Positions 31,301-40,554 of a stretch of DNA of 64,000 nt are shown here, one piece after another. The DNA is from Isochrysis galbana. Taxonomy: Eukaryota; Haptophyta; Isochrysidales; Isochrysidaceae. The DNA lies in the NCBI GenBank assembly GCA_018136815.1, contig CM030934.1, forward strand, positions 6,433,698 through 6,497,697. The letters run 5' to 3'. The translations under genes and the position numbers were made by a program. Below the pieces are notes generated by a model, which was not told the DNA's origin, ran no database searches, and saw nothing but the letters and a program-made list of their open reading frames with translations. Each line of letters opens with the position of its first letter. Position 1 is the first letter of the stretch.

Positions 31301-33566
31301 TCATCTTCGTGAGCTCAGCGCAAAGCTCATCGAAGTGCCTGGGTAGCGCGGCGGCAGGCGAGGCTAGGGTGCCATTGCGAGGCCGGCGAAGCTCTTGGGC
31401 TGCCTCCGTGAGGTGCCGAGGTAATACCACCGCAGAGCCGCTCGCTCGTGCACGAAGAGAGGCGAGAGCGTGGAGAGCGGGTGACGGGGTATCATCACGG
31501 GTGCCGACATCGGAGTTGTTTTGAGAGGAATCGAAGGACTGGATCGCGGACGCATTGATCGCTGCCACGCGCATGATGGCGGTGGTAGTGGTATCGAGAG
31601 GCAGGCAGTGCTTGGGGGCTGCAACAGGTGGCCGCGGCGACGTAGGACGAATGGAAGTAGACTCGGATATCGACGACGTGGAGACGGGCTCAGAGGACGG
31701 GATTGACGAAGAAACTCGGAGAAGTGGGGTGTCGGATTGCGGCGACGGACGCCGCGGCCGCGAGACCACCGGTGAGAGACATGAAGGACATGGCTTAGAG
31801 ACTCGGTTGGACTGGCTCAATGGGCGTAGAAGCTCGGTTTGGGAGGCGGCCGTTCCTCGACGTGCAAGGGAGTTGTGGTCACTCTCCATGGTCACTTCGG
31901 GAGAGGAATCGGGCCAGGCATCGACTTCGTTGCAATCTGTCGTCGGCGGGGTCGGCGCCGGCGAAAGAAGGGACGTGGCTGTCGTAGAAGCCGGCTGCGG
32001 GGAAGGCTGAGGCCAGGGTGGTGGCTCTGCGGCAGCGGCTGGCGTGGGTGGTGGCCGAAGAGGTTCTGCAATGCGAAGCATTCTTCGGAGGACTTGGCTC
32101 GGGCTAGCGGGTGGATGGACCGCTGAAATTACGGTGGATTCAGACTCGAATTCGGAAGACTCGGCAACTTGAGAGGGGCTAGGAGACGGCTGTGCCAGCT
32201 CCTCCATGACTCTCGGTTGATGAGGTGGCGTGGGAACGCCGGTGGTCGACCGCGGACTCCGCGGTGACGTTAATTTGTACTCGGACTCGGACTCGTCGTT
32301 TCTGTCGTGCTGGACACTGAAAACAGGGCTCACTTTCGAAATGGGAACGGACGGTGCCGGCCCAAAGGTGAAGCCCCCTGGCGTCGCAACCGTCGGTGAG
32401 GACGAAGCTGAAGCTTGTGATGACAATAGGGGCACGGTGGCCAGCACCGGTTGGCTCGGTGCGGCCGAAATCTCGGACTCGGTGACGGGCTTGATTACGC
32501 GGGCTCGGGATGCACTGTCTTGTGCGATTGGACTCGGACTCGGAACGGAAACGGAAGGGATCGGCTCGGCGGCGTGCAGCTTGCTGGAGTGGCAGGCCGG
32601 CTGCGGCGAGACTCGAAACGGTGGCTGGGATAAGGACACAGTGGCTGTCGTCGAGGGCTTCGGCGTCAGCTTGTGTTTGGACTCGATACGCGGTGGCTCG
32701 TGAAACGGGGCTCGGGTATGGTTGGAATTCTGGACGTGACCGGAGATTCCAAATGACTCAGACTCGGGGCGTGGAGGACCGAAGGTGAACACTCCCTCGG
32801 AAGGAGTGGTCGTCGGAGGCTCAGTGGGTGGCTGGAGCTCCGTTAATCCTGCGGTCGACCGCGTGGTAGGGCTCGGTGACATTGTAAACTCGGACTCGGA
32901 CTCGGACTCGGATGGCTCAGAACGGGGTTTGCTCAAAACAGGCTTGGACTCGGACTCGAAAGAAAGTGGGGAAGAACCGGAGAACTGCGCCTCCATCGTC
33001 GTAGCGATGGAGACTGGTGATACCGGTGATGACTGGACTGGGCTCAGACTCGTAGATGGGCGCGCGGTGGCGTAAGACGAAGAGGGCAATTCTGAACGTG
33101 ACTTGGACTCGGACTCGTACTCGGGAGACGTTTTGTGGCTCGGACATGCGAAATTTGATTTGAGAGATTGAAGGTTGGATTGGGCCTGCGGCGGCTGGAT
33201 TTTCGCAGACCGTGAGGTCTTGGACTGTTGATGCTTGGGGAGTGGCGTAGGATAGCGGTTGAGCGGCTTGAGTTGATAGAGAGGCGGTGACGGTTGACTT
33301 GGTTTTGAGGACTCGTGCGTGATATCGAGAATCAGGATGGAATCATCGGCATTGGGAGAAATAGGGGCAATCGGCGAGGAGGCAGGAGAAAGAGGGGGAT
33401 GGAGGTGGCAGGGCTTGTCTGGAACCTGGGGAATCTTGGGGTACCGGTTGGTGGCCGTAGAAGTACTCGGCCGTAGCGTAATACGATCTTTTGGTGGGTG
33501 GCGTTCAGGCCCACTACCCTGGACTGGTAGCGGGGTAACAGCGCGGACGTGGGCCCCGCCGGCGAC
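25392..33566 (-). CDS. Gypsy pol with N-terminal cytosine methyltransferase-like domain
   Basis: About 2,724 codons in phase with gag after a single UAG; numbering starts after UAG. Residues 1-750 are a Ser/Pro-rich linker with ESESES runs. Residues about 771-964 match the phage/bacterial DNA cytosine methyltransferase pattern: VVGETSGVVSSMFLLAG (motif I), DLVIAHPPCTYLS with candidate nucleophile Cys about 830, VENPRMH about 871, GLPPLQPTCVVDGRE and RSRTYVGVAGAMAIHW. Then come an aspartic protease (ADTGAG, Asp about 1306), RT with YLDD (about 1829) in place of YVDD, RNase H (KTDGASKLGIAGVLAQ), and integrase with HHCC (HDHLGHPG...CHECTLGK) and D-D-E. A chromodomain (about 2615-2665, YLVKWRGYPRSEATWE) typically binds methylated histone H3. 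It has no start of its own, so readthrough is inferred. Confidence 0.9.
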   Translation of the reverse strand, partial: VAGGAHVRAVTPLPVQGSGPERHPPKDRITLRPSTSTATNRYPKIPQVPDKPCHLHPPLSPASSPIAPISPNADDSILILDITHESSKPSQPSPPLYQLKPLNRYPTPLPKHQQSKTSRSAKIQPPQAQSNLQSLKSNFACPSHKTSPEYESESKSRSELPSSSYATARPSTSLSPVQSSPVSPVSIATTMEAQFSGSSPLSFESESKPVLSKPRSEPSESESESEFTMSPSPTTRSTAGLTELQPPTEPPTTTPSEGVFTFGPPRPESESFGISGHVQNSNHTRAPFHEPPRIESKHKLTPKPSTTATVSLSQPPFRVSPQPACHSSKLHAAEPIPSVSVPSPSPIAQDSASRARVIKPVTESEISAAPSQPVLATVPLLSSQASASSSPTVATPGGFTFGPAPSVPISKVSPVFSVQHDRNDESESEYKLTSPRSPRSTTGVPTPPHQPRVMEELAQPSPSPSQVAESSEFESESTVISAVHPPASPSQVLRRMLRIAEPLRPPPTPAAAAEPPPWPQPSPQPASTTATSLLSPAPTPPTTDCNEVDAWPDSSPEVTMESDHNSLARRGTAASQTELLRPLSQSNRVSKPCPSCLSPVVSRPRRPSPQSDTPLLRVSSSIPSSEPVSTSSISESTSIRPTSPRPPVAAPKHCLPLDTTTTAIMRVAAINASAIQSFDSSQNNSDVGTRDDTPSPALHALASLRARASGSAVVLPRHLTEAAQELRRPRNGTLASPAAALPRHFDELCAELTKMNQRVQDGLTSGCHAPRVLVVGETSGVVSSMFLLAGADVATCDLYPSEIDYVPHFQGDALHVQNLGWDLVIAHPPCTYLSAVSSQWLSQEPGRRAALESAARVFKSMASATPPFVAVENPRMHAEARRLVGGLTPTQFVQPWEHGTGHQKATGLYLTKGLPPLQPTCVVDGRESAMANLSPSPHRGALRSRTYVGVAGAMAIHWMPVLLRHLSQQRDQTSTKKLSALELLTCARCSLLDRPSLSSTEATAYEPWSALHRYERGRETSEVSSDPVVSRPATPESDNHEDQKETHDNHDNDTPLHASESTLHDPFSPWTAPPPARASSPRPTTPTTLRKRRQQWQSFGVNGDQKWSNVTLETADEIRAQALAGRSADEESDLAAAVRAPIEFVEAKGIRAEELASLVRRPKTEAQARLEKDWEKMSDHPRHPTDKRGLGYTSPKLSPCTATNEDDASRPSATIAAVGVPEETTTTLTTNSPEQPRCRPTPSPSDTIAHVTTHRPESIVDTLPSAYPRHCLYVRDLMVCRSGEATGKEGVILADSALTVNSTLADTGAGPSVVTTSLLSSLPNDACVERLPQAVVTPLHGPDGLPLITRGKARIVFSVGGFLFRHTFMVIEGNPMLLLGNDFLATHAASIQLASDSTDGSITLGAPSTVAPLEVDGSPSPDAPPIFRVSTSPIAVVPVSMTCAQVCPTSANPITTDFFRGPQAAENDNQLVSEPLFNTADEFAAKAPASCGSEYLLYTHEPITIPAYHRATFHVRIPLALREHEDCAMLVDRLPTRETIDSSPLVIPQVERPKSDHTIAVTVANTDPKPLHLPSFHPVASLQVRFKIHAGTYHRVGDNNSPDVIESLNEDQRKLLEAAKIDPEGRLSMPQREQVRRLLARRIAAFAIDPTNPNHTHVMEVELPLNPGAEAHRHAPSRVGREGEKIIEDEVCKMESAGIIRKSNSSWASRVVLVTKKDGSVRFCVDYRDVNSKLRLEDSPLPLTVEAIDRLSSGQGNLDSLFLCTLDLASGFWGIPIKESDKHITAFTTHRGKYEFNYLPFGVQSGPSYMCRLMDAVLGGLAWEICMPYLDDVGAWSTGVGDSLQAREESSFQQMLHRLDLVLERLIWAGLTCKMSKCVFFATSAEYLGHVVSREGLRMDPKKVEAVSKIDPTQINSIEAVRSFLGLCSYYRRFIRRFAIRAAPLTALTRKGCDVPVESQTEACRQAIEDLLAPPRDDRPFLVKTDGASKLGIAGVLAQKDDEGRERVVAYYGRSLSPAERHWTVTEIELLAALESIRNWRPYLWGRHFTLVVDHSALRWLHTMKDQVTGGPASRLMRWVLKLAEYRFDVVHKPGVTHWDADGLSRLVALEPDHDPLHLEESDAHSFDSSEIHDIVAAAVTSSTLTARRQQASDRLARQASESSESITSSYLDVGVPHADELRQALSTDDLASSILSEVESILPKASSSIDSSSSSKKSSRFLLRDGLLYYRSSEAEEAPLRLYIPESLRDTYLRAYHDHLGHPGATRMSTLLRTRVYWPGMSASVSEYVRECHECTLGKPLPRPLAHPSGLSIGSYPFDVVYCDILSMAPTHDFVSGRSGFDKLIVFVDSLSRWIEAEPCNGNPSSAKCLDVFMRLIVSRYGVPRQLRTDAGSNLCSRLVDLILKATGTDLSTTEAYRHEGVGLVERAQQTRLTMTRVSNEGGAHWVDHLPFLLMSMRATAGRVVPKSPAAILFGRELRLPAQLADPAPVLELLPSRPPSDAVTYATELNKKLLESWRSALESTQEAQRESMRSASQKSKLGVTFKQGDRVCRRIPGHANKLQYLYSGPYRVEEAISATRYRLRDLENRQVKDEVHISNLRPYFTVTDSSPLAEDEYLVEELLDRKGDGVSFKYLVKWRGYPRSEATWESRIELLRRCADLVESYDTTFDRRPVQPQAHSAVDSSSSPSSSSQSNQVIPRPIQEPKRIPPDLPSNRTRSRSQS

Positions 33567-34652
33567 CTACTGGGCCGGACGGAGAACAACCATCGTGCGG
33601 AGGCGGCGGTGGACTTCTGGGTCGTTACCACACTCGCCACTGCCGCCTTCGCAGAGAAAACGAATGTATGGTTGGCAAACGACGGGGTTATGAGCTCCGT
33701 CGCCCGTGCCATACTTCCACAGGTCTGCCTCGGGCGTACCAGATGGAGCCCGGGGACGAAAGGCGCAGTACGCGCAGCCGTTGGCGTCGGTCCACTCCTT
33801 GACGTCGCGGTCTAAGTCGTCGAGACGCGGCGCCGTCATGGTGGCATCCGAGGGACGGCAGCGCGTGAGCGCAGCGCGAAGGGCCGGGTGACCCGCGTAA
33901 CGAGAAATTTGCCAGAAACGGGCTCGTGCTCGAGACCAGCTAGCTGGATCCCATTCCGAGAGGCCCGAATCGGCCGGAAGCCCAAGGCCGTTCGGAGGGG
34001 GATCACATTGGCGACGAGAAGACGTGCTTTTGCCGAGAGGACGGTCAAGAAGTGCGTCCGGTAACGGAGACGATGCGGAGTAATTCGTAGGCGGAGGCGG
34101 AGCCCGACGATTGTCAGCGCCAGTCGCCTTGCGGTTCGAGTTGTTGTTTTGCGATTTTAATGCCTCGGCCACCGCTGCTTGGACGGCGGCGACCATCGAA
34201 GCCGTAGTGTCCGCGGGGTTAGAGGCAGCCTTAGCAACCTTGGCGGTCTTGGTGGACTTGGAAGTAGTCGCCGGCGGCGTCACGGCGGCGACCGCGACCG
34301 ACGTCTGTTGTTGGCTAGCACGGGCTTGTTCGTACGGGCTCAGGTAGCGCTGGCAGAGGTTGACGCACGAAAGGGCCGAGCGAGGGAGCTCGTGGTTCTC
34401 GACGCGGAAGCGAGTCTTTGCAAGACACTCGCCAAACTTGGTCGCGTTATCCACGCCGCGAGCCGCGTCGACCTTGTCGTTCCGAATGATGGACTCGAAT
34501 CGTTGATTGATATCGTGCGACATGTTTGGGTGGTCCCAGACCGTCGTGGCATCCACCTTCGCGTCACCCATCTTGCGGACGTACGCGCGCACCAAATTCT
34601 TGGATAACTCTAAGAGATCGGAGCCGGCTTCACGGGCTACGAGGCGGTCCCA
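33567..34652 (-). CDS. Gypsy gag, 5'-truncated
   Basis: The open frame starts at TGG 34652, directly after an in-frame stop at the leader boundary. It reads WDRLVAREAGSDLLELSKN, internal gag helical sequence without an initiator Met; the first in-frame ATG is at 34571. An Ala/Thr-rich linker is followed by a Cys/His-rich C-terminus (CAYCAF...CQPYIRFLCEGGSGEC), perhaps a nucleic-acid-binding finger. It ends at TAG 33569-33567, and the pol frame continues in phase straight after it. A 31-nt piece of this gag also occurs in inverted orientation at 50437-50467. Confidence 0.8.
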   Translation of the reverse strand, partial: WDRLVAREAGSDLLELSKNLVRAYVRKMGDAKVDATTVWDHPNMSHDINQRFESIIRNDKVDAARGVDNATKFGECLAKTRFRVENHELPRSALSCVNLCQRYLSPYEQARASQQQTSVAVAAVTPPATTSKSTKTAKVAKAASNPADTTASMVAAVQAAVAEALKSQNNNSNRKATGADNRRAPPPPTNYSASSPLPDALLDRPLGKSTSSRRQCDPPPNGLGLPADSGLSEWDPASWSRARARFWQISRYAGHPALRAALTRCRPSDATMTAPRLDDLDRDVKEWTDANGCAYCAFRPRAPSGTPEADLWKYGTGDGAHNPVVCQPYIRFLCEGGSGECGNDPEVHRRLRTMVVLRPAQ

Positions 34653-34666
34653 CTACTCGACGAAGT

Positions 34667-35736
34667 TGCTACAAAACCCACTCACAAGAAACCAAAAACC
34701 AAAGTCCTTGGGCTCAGAAAACTAACGTAAACACTCCGGAATCATACGATAAACAAACCCCTCCCCGCGCGGCGAAGGCTGAAGTCGCGATCGCTCGTCA
34801 TGCGCGAAGATATACGGAAAGAGAGCGCATAACTACGCCACCGAAGGGTTCGAACTATCGTTAAAGTGGAACTCGTCCGCTGAAGCCAACGCGGAGGGTC
34901 GAGGAGAGATCCAAACTCGCGCGGGGGGAGAAGGCGATGTGCGGAGAGACCTTCTAGACAAGCGACGAGCAAGGGGCGACGAAACAAGACGCGAGACGCG
35001 AGGCGCGTGCCATTCGTTCTTCCTTTCTTTCATCGAAACCGCGACGAAACTAACATTAAACGTCGGTGCCCCCTCCGCGAGGATCGCGAAGAAGAACGGA
35101 CGAGATGGAGGCAATCATCGAAGGAACCGCGAGAGGAATCGAAGCGAGGGGGGGAACAACGACGGCCGGAGGAAACGAACCGCGCGCGGGGGAGAAGAGA
35201 ACCTCGCGCGGGGGGGGATTAATATAACGGCCGGAGGCGACGGACGGCACGCCGAGGGAAAGAACCTGCCGCGGGGGGGGCGAGGGACCGAGGGCACGGC
35301 GGGACAGCGTGGGAGGGCGCGAGGCCGATCTCGGAGCGAGATCGCGTCCTTTCCCTCGCGGAGCGCGGAGAGACCCCCACGAGATATCTTGGGACCGGAG
35401 AATGTTTTGGACGAATCTTCTTGCCGTCGGCCGAGGAGAGGCGGACGGAGAGAGAGAGAGAGAGAGAGTCTCGCAGAGCGACTGCAGAACGAGAAGTCGA
35501 AGTCATGCCGGTTTATTACCTTAAACGAGCCAACAATTATAGTAACAGCAAAAACAAAATTCGAATCGCAAATTTCGAGACCAAAACCTGCAAACCTGGA
35601 CTTGAGACCATGAGGAATCCGAATCTGTGTGTCTTGTGCGTCAGTGGCAACACGGGGAACTGTTCAATTGTAATTGTGAGCGCGTACCTTACACGAATTT
35701 CATGCCTACAACCTTCAGATGGGCAGGAATACAACA
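34667..35736 (-). repeat. Gypsy 5' LTR
   Basis: About 1,070 bp, near-identical to 24054-25134. On the minus strand it is followed by ACTTCGTCGAGT and then, without a normal leader, by mid-gag coding sequence. Confidence 0.92.
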
Positions 35737-36094
35737 CGCTTACGGCATCTTTCACATTCCCCCCCCCCTCCCCCCTCCTCCAGCGATTCTTCTGCCGACA
35801 GCGACGTGTCTTTACCCTTCGTAGTACGTAGTACTGAGTAGTACAGTAGTACTGACTAATAGCTAAAGTGAGCAATGGTGCAATGGTGCATTGGTCCCTG
35901 TTCGGTGCTGTCGGCGTTCCCCGTACGTGTACGTTCCCGCCACTGGTCTCGTCGCGGCACTCTCACGCCGCCCGCCCTGCCGAGGTGGCACGGTGGCACG
36001 GCGTGGGCGGCTTCGACGAGGAGAGGGGTGGCAGAGTCGGCACTGGAGGGGGGACAAATATCGAGGGGAGGGGGCAATGCGCAGTGCCCCTCGG
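35737..36094. other. No gene seen
   Basis: A sequence flanking the gypsy 5' LTR: pyrimidine-rich patch, short tandem GTAGTA units near 35820-35850, and a GC-rich segment with a G/C-alternating hairpin near 36060-36090. Overlapping frames in all strands look like composition artefacts. Confidence 0.5.
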
Positions 36095-36210
36095 TATCAC
36101 TCTCACTCGGACACCTGGCTCTTCAGGCATGGCGATGGCGGAACTCCGTGTCTGAAACGTTATGTCCAATTAGCTAGTGGGGTTGGCTAGGATATAACAT
36201 TATACATTAT
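36095..36210 (-). repeat. Dispersed repeat B, copy 1
   Basis: The reverse complement carries TGTTATATCCTAGCCAACCC, ACTAGCTAATTGGACA, then GCCATGCCTGA and GAGCCAGGTGTCCGAGTG. The same ordered blocks occur at 41617-41735 and 50028-50130. Confidence 0.65.
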
Positions 36211-36244
36211 TATTAATGAGGAAACTTGAAATACATGTATGAGG

Positions 36245-36934
36245 TTAGTCGCCAAGACGGTTTTCATTCTCCACCATGCCTAAACGTGACAAGATACGGT
36301 TGCCGCCCTGTGCCTGTGCAAAGTACTCTGCATGACGGCATTTTACAATCTCATCGAGGATGTTGATACAGGCGTGACTCGATAGTGACGATTCTGCAAT
36401 AGGCTTTGCTTGGCTGCAACGAAGATTACTTGGTGTGGCATCCAGATGATAGTGTGCTCCTATTGACCTTGACACTGCAAGTAGATGCGCCCTGCGACAG
36501 GACCATAATGGTGATGGTGAACTTACAGTGCTGTCACAATATGTGGAACTGTGTGGCTCCTCGATATCCGGCAGTGAAGTTGTCGTGAAGGCGTCCTCGA
36601 CACTCGCACTGGGCGAAGCGCCAATAGGGGCAACGTATCTAGTCGTAGGAAATGACGATACGGTCGACAAGAGATCAGAGAGTGAGTGTGAGTTGATCGA
36701 TGCCGGTGGCGTCTCGCCGCAAGCAGTAAGAGCCTCAGCAAACTCAATACGAGCCAGCAGTCTAGCCGGATTGGAAACGGCGTTATGCACGTGGTGTCGT
36801 TCCAGTCTCGGCCTGCTCATGTCTGATTGGATCGACTTGCGTGCTGCAAATCTACCTGCCGCTCCCAACTTGGCGTCAGCACGGATGCGGCGATGCGCTG
36901 GGCAGATCTCGACGTCGACATCATGGCCATCCAT
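36245..36934 (-). CDS. Hypothetical protein, probably spliced
   Basis: A long minus frame extends from 37501 to 36245. The conserved-looking part begins at Met 36934 (MDGHDVDVEICPAHRRIRAD), upstream of which the frame is a translation of a C/T tract. A strong donor (GTAAGT) near 36520 suggests at least one intron, so the 3' part in this frame may not be the true continuation. No family is recognised. A polypyrimidine tract (37129-37240 read on the minus strand) lies about 200 nt upstream, as at other genes here. Confidence 0.35.
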   Translation of the reverse strand: MDGHDVDVEICPAHRRIRADAKLGAAGRFAARKSIQSDMSRPRLERHHVHNAVSNPARLLARIEFAEALTACGETPPASINSHSLSDLLSTVSSFPTTRYVAPIGASPSASVEDAFTTTSLPDIEEPHSSTYCDSTVSSPSPLWSCRRAHLLAVSRSIGAHYHLDATPSNLRCSQAKPIAESSLSSHACINILDEIVKCRHAEYFAQAQGGNRILSRLGMVENENRLGD

Positions 36935-37128
36935 TGTGAACTCGTGTACAGAAAATTTATCAGGCGCCCGTAACCTCTTTCCCCAGTCTGGAATGGCTCT
37001 GGAGGGCGCCTCTCTTGATGTGTGGCCAGGCAGCGGCCAGAGCGAGGCACCCTTTCTCAGCGGCACGAGAGGCACGAGTGCTGCTGAGAGGTGAGTTGCA
37101 CGCTGTCCTGCCGAGACAGAAGAGGCGA

Positions 37129-37240
37129 TGGGAGGGGGGAAGGGGGAGAGGAAGAAGGAGAGGGAGAGGGAAAGGAGGGAGAGGGAGAGGGGGAGAGGGA
37201 GAAAGGGAAAGAGGGGGGGGAGCAGAGGAGGCGAGAGAGG
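37129..37240 (-). promoter_or_regulatory. Polypyrimidine tract upstream of hypothetical gene
   Basis: The plus strand is almost pure A/G (GGGAGAGGGAGAGGG type), so the minus strand is a C/T tract like those preceding other genes. The role is inferred from position only. Confidence 0.35.
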
Positions 37241-37598
37241 GCGAGAGGAGTGAATGTGAACTCGCCTTCCTTTGATAGTTGTGAATCGTTTTGTGTATGT
37301 GTTACCCCCCAGAAGCCAACACACCCCCCGATAGCTGTCGGGGGCCCCCGACCTGGGGGGTAGGTAACATGTACATTGCTCCTTTGATAGTTTTGATTGT
37401 CTTAAAATGGGTCTGTAGTAGTCCGGAACATGTGAAGAAGTTGAGAAGAGACGAGTGGTAAAGTAGCGCAGCAGCGCGGACCCACCGACCGTGACTCTCA
37501 CATCGGGTGCGACCCAAAAATAAACGTTCGAAACGGGAAGCAGGAAACAGGAAACGGTGGTGAGTCATGTAAAGAAGTAAAGTGAGTGAGTAGTAATA

Positions 37599-37860
<262 letters not shown>

Positions 37861-38014
37861 CCCCCCCATCTGCGTCACATAAACGCTGTTCCTGGCTCCT
37901 CACGCTGCCCCCCACCGCCGCCCCTCCCGCGCTCCTCCCCTCTCGCTCGCCCCGTCCCCTCCCCTCTCCCTCTCCCTCCTTCCCGCCCACTTTCTTGTTA
38001 GCGACAGCGAGGAG

Positions 38015-39861
38015 ATGGGCAAGGACAAGGCAGGCTTCCTCACGCCGAAGGCGATCGCGAACCGAATCAAGGCCAAGGGGCTGCAGAAGCTCAGATGGTG
38101 CGGCCTCCCTCCGCCCCTGCCCACGCCAGCTCACAGACCGCACTGAGCTCAGTCTGCCTTGCCGTCGCTTCCGCAGGTACTGCCAGATGTGCAACAAGCA
38201 ATGCCGTGATGAGAACGGCTTCAAGGTGAGGCGTCAACACAGGCGGGACACTGCTTCTCCCAGTTGAACCAGCCCTGATGTCGACTTCACAAGGATGTGG
38301 CAAGCTGAGCCCTTGGTTATCTCCCCTCCCTTCTCCTGAAGCGACAACGCTGATACTGGGCGATGCTCTCAACTGGCCCTTCATATCCTTGGTGCCTTGC
38401 AGTGTCATTGCATGTCCGAGTCGCACCAGCGCCAAATGGCCATGTTCTCCGAGAATTCGGATCGGTACATGGATACTTTCAGCAAGACATTCGAGGAGGG
38501 CATGATGGAGATCATATCGCGCAAGGCTCGTTCGCAGCGCATCGCTGCGAACGTGATTTATCGTGAGTATATTTCGGACCGAAATCACTGCCACATGAAT
38601 TCCACGATCTGGGAGACGCTCACCGATTTCGTCATGTATCTCGGCCGAACGGGTAAGTGTGAGGTTGACGAGACCGAGAAGGGCTGGTTCGTGACGTACA
38701 TTGATCGTGACCCTGAAAAGCTTAAAAGGATGGAGGAGCGTGCAAAGCGCGAGCGCACTGAGCTCGATTCAGAGGAGCGTCACGAGCGCGATCTCATGAA
38801 ACAAGCGAAGATCGCGCGTGAAGCACTGGGCGAGGAAGCGTTGGCTCCCGCAGCAACTGAGCTGCGACGCGACGATCCTGAGCAAAAAGTGAGCCTTTCG
38901 ATTGGCGGCACTTTCGGTGCAAAGGCAAAGGTCAAGACGTCTGCACCAAGCTGCTCCATGTTTGCGGGCGTAGAGGACGAGGAGACAGGCGAAAAATCGT
39001 CCGCGGACTCTAGCGGAAAGGGCGGGGCCAAAGGCACAAGCGGGGGTGGTAGCTTGAGCAAAACTAAAGCGCCCACAAGGGCGATCGAGTCCCTGATCGC
39101 CGAGGAGACAAAAAGAAAGGACATTGCTGTTCGGAAAGACTACTGGCTTCAACCTGATCTAGTGGTGAAGGTGCTGAACAAGCAGCTCAAGGAGGGCAAG
39201 TACTACAAACAGAAGGGCACCGTTGAAAAGGTGAGGGCTGGCAGAGGGTCTTTGCTTGAAGCTGGAACCTTGTAAACGAAAATCTTTCTCTGGGTCCGTG
39301 AGTCTAATCTCACGAATCTGCAAAGGACCTTGCGCACTTTCCTGGATGGTTGCGACCCCCATTCGGCTGTAGGTCATCGATCGCTACACAGCTCGCGTTC
39401 GCATGCATGCGTCCGGTGATCTCATTCAACTCGACCAAGACGAGTGCGTGGCTCCTTTGAAAAATCTTGCGAATGGCTCGGGCGGTGTTCGTGCTCTTAC
39501 GTGCTCCATAATGCACTTCTCCGTGCAAATGCCATACGATCCCCGATGCGGCCATGTGCATGGCTGATTTGCCGTCGCACATCCGTCCTGCTGCCCCTTG
39601 CTCACGGCGATGGATCGCAGCCTTACTACTCTGACGACTGACGTCTCATGTTACTCTTGCCGCAGGCTTGAGACCGTTATCCCGAAGGAAGGTTCGCGCG
39701 TATTGATCGTCAATGGAGCATACCGTGGATCAATGGCGCAGTTGGTGTCCATCAACATGGATGATTTTTGCGTCGCTGTTAAGATTAGTGACGGAGTGCA
39801 TGCTGGACGCACGGTAGAGCGAGTGGAGTATGAGGATGTCTGCAAGCTCGATATTCATTGA
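38015..39861 (+). CDS. KIN17: DNA/RNA-binding protein KIN17
   Basis: Five exons: 38015-38097, 38177-38225, 38403-39230, 39373-39443 and 39666-39861, all GT-AG and phase-consistent, giving 408 aa. The N-terminus (FLTPKAIANRIKAKGLQKLR) is almost invariant across eukaryotes. A C2H2 zinc finger (CQMCNKQC...HCMSESHQ) follows, split by introns 1 and 2. Then come the KIN17 winged-helix region (NATQWETL-like, here HMNSTIWETLTDFVMYLGR and KGWFVTYIDRDPE) and C-terminal SH3/KOW-type repeats including GSRVLIVNGAYRG. The family binds curved DNA and RNA and associates with replication, repair and the spliceosome in the nucleus. The length is close to the human protein (393 aa). A (TC)n tract lies immediately upstream. 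Confidence 0.97.
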
Positions 39862-40248
39862 GCGGTCGGCCGTGAAGGTCGCGTTCCGTCGAAAGAGGAC
39901 CATATGATTTTCTGTTTAGTAATTCAATTAAAAGTTTACGTTAATGTTGGTATATTTGCTATTTGAAGTAAAATCTTGATTTCAACTAGATGCAGGTGCG
40001 AAAATATAAATTATGGTTTCAATTATAGTACTACAACTTTTTTATAGTATGTGCTACTTATTTACAGCAAAAAGTTGTGTTGGAAGCTGTGGTGGTGTGG
40101 GTGGAGCTGTGGATCAAAAGAGGGAATTGTATGGACAAGGGGAGTGGGGAGGGACGAGGAGGAGCTGGGGGGCATCGGGTACGGGGCACGCGTATGAACA
40201 GCGCTCGAGCGCTTGAGCGGAGGGCGCGTTGGCGGCCACCGTCAGCCG

Positions 40249-40554
40249 TCAGCGCAGTGTCGAGATTTGCAAGGGGTTTCGATCGTCGAGTTCGCCGGTG
40301 GCTTGGTCGACTTTGATCTTGCGCGTGGTTACGACGGGCGAGATCGGGATGCCTTGGCTGCGCGGAACGGAGATGGGGACGAGGCGATTTCCGGTGAACG
40401 CGAACGCGAGGATGCTGTGGAGGGCCTTCTCGTCGGCCGCCAACCAGGCATCGCGCTAGGGAGAGGCGAGAACTTCACGGGCGGTGGCAGGTACTGAGAA
40501 GCGGGCGGGGCCGGATGGAGTGACGACGTCGACTACCTCCTGCGTGGCCTTGAG
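40249..40554 (-). pseudogene. Retroelement pol remnant with in-frame TAG
   Basis: A minus frame reading LKATQEVVDVVTPSG, then REVLASP, a TAG (40456-40458), and RDAWLAADEKALHSI...RKIKVDQATGELDDRNP, ending TGA. The W-x2-A-x3-E spacing resembles the N-terminus of Copia-type reverse transcriptases, but the match is weak. TAG in place of CAG (Q) would explain the break. It lies immediately downstream of the ankyrin ORF. Confidence 0.4.

Larger units (their letters stand above)
24054..35736 (-). mobile_element. Ty3/gypsy chromovirus-like element carrying a DNA methyltransferase domain
   Basis: An 11.7-kb element in minus orientation with two nearly identical LTRs of about 1.08 kb. A G-rich polypurine tract (GTCGGGGGG on the minus strand) abuts the 3' LTR. 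Order: gag, UAG, methyltransferase-like domain, protease, RT, RNase H, integrase, chromodomain. No target duplication is visible: the flanks are GTGGG/ACTCG on the left and CGCTT on the right. The first part of gag is missing next to the 5' LTR. The leader that should be there is instead found beyond the 3' LTR, suggesting recombination between tandem copies. Confidence 0.92.

Noticed and set aside
30007-33075. Plus-strand frames of 60-173 codons inside the gypsy pol
   Set aside because: Shadows opposite the long pol frame, which carries all recognised domains.
36245-37501. A 418-codon minus protein as one exon
   Set aside because: The 5' 190 codons translate a C/T tract and repeats, and a strong GTAAGT donor interrupts the 3' part. 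Only the middle is likely coding.
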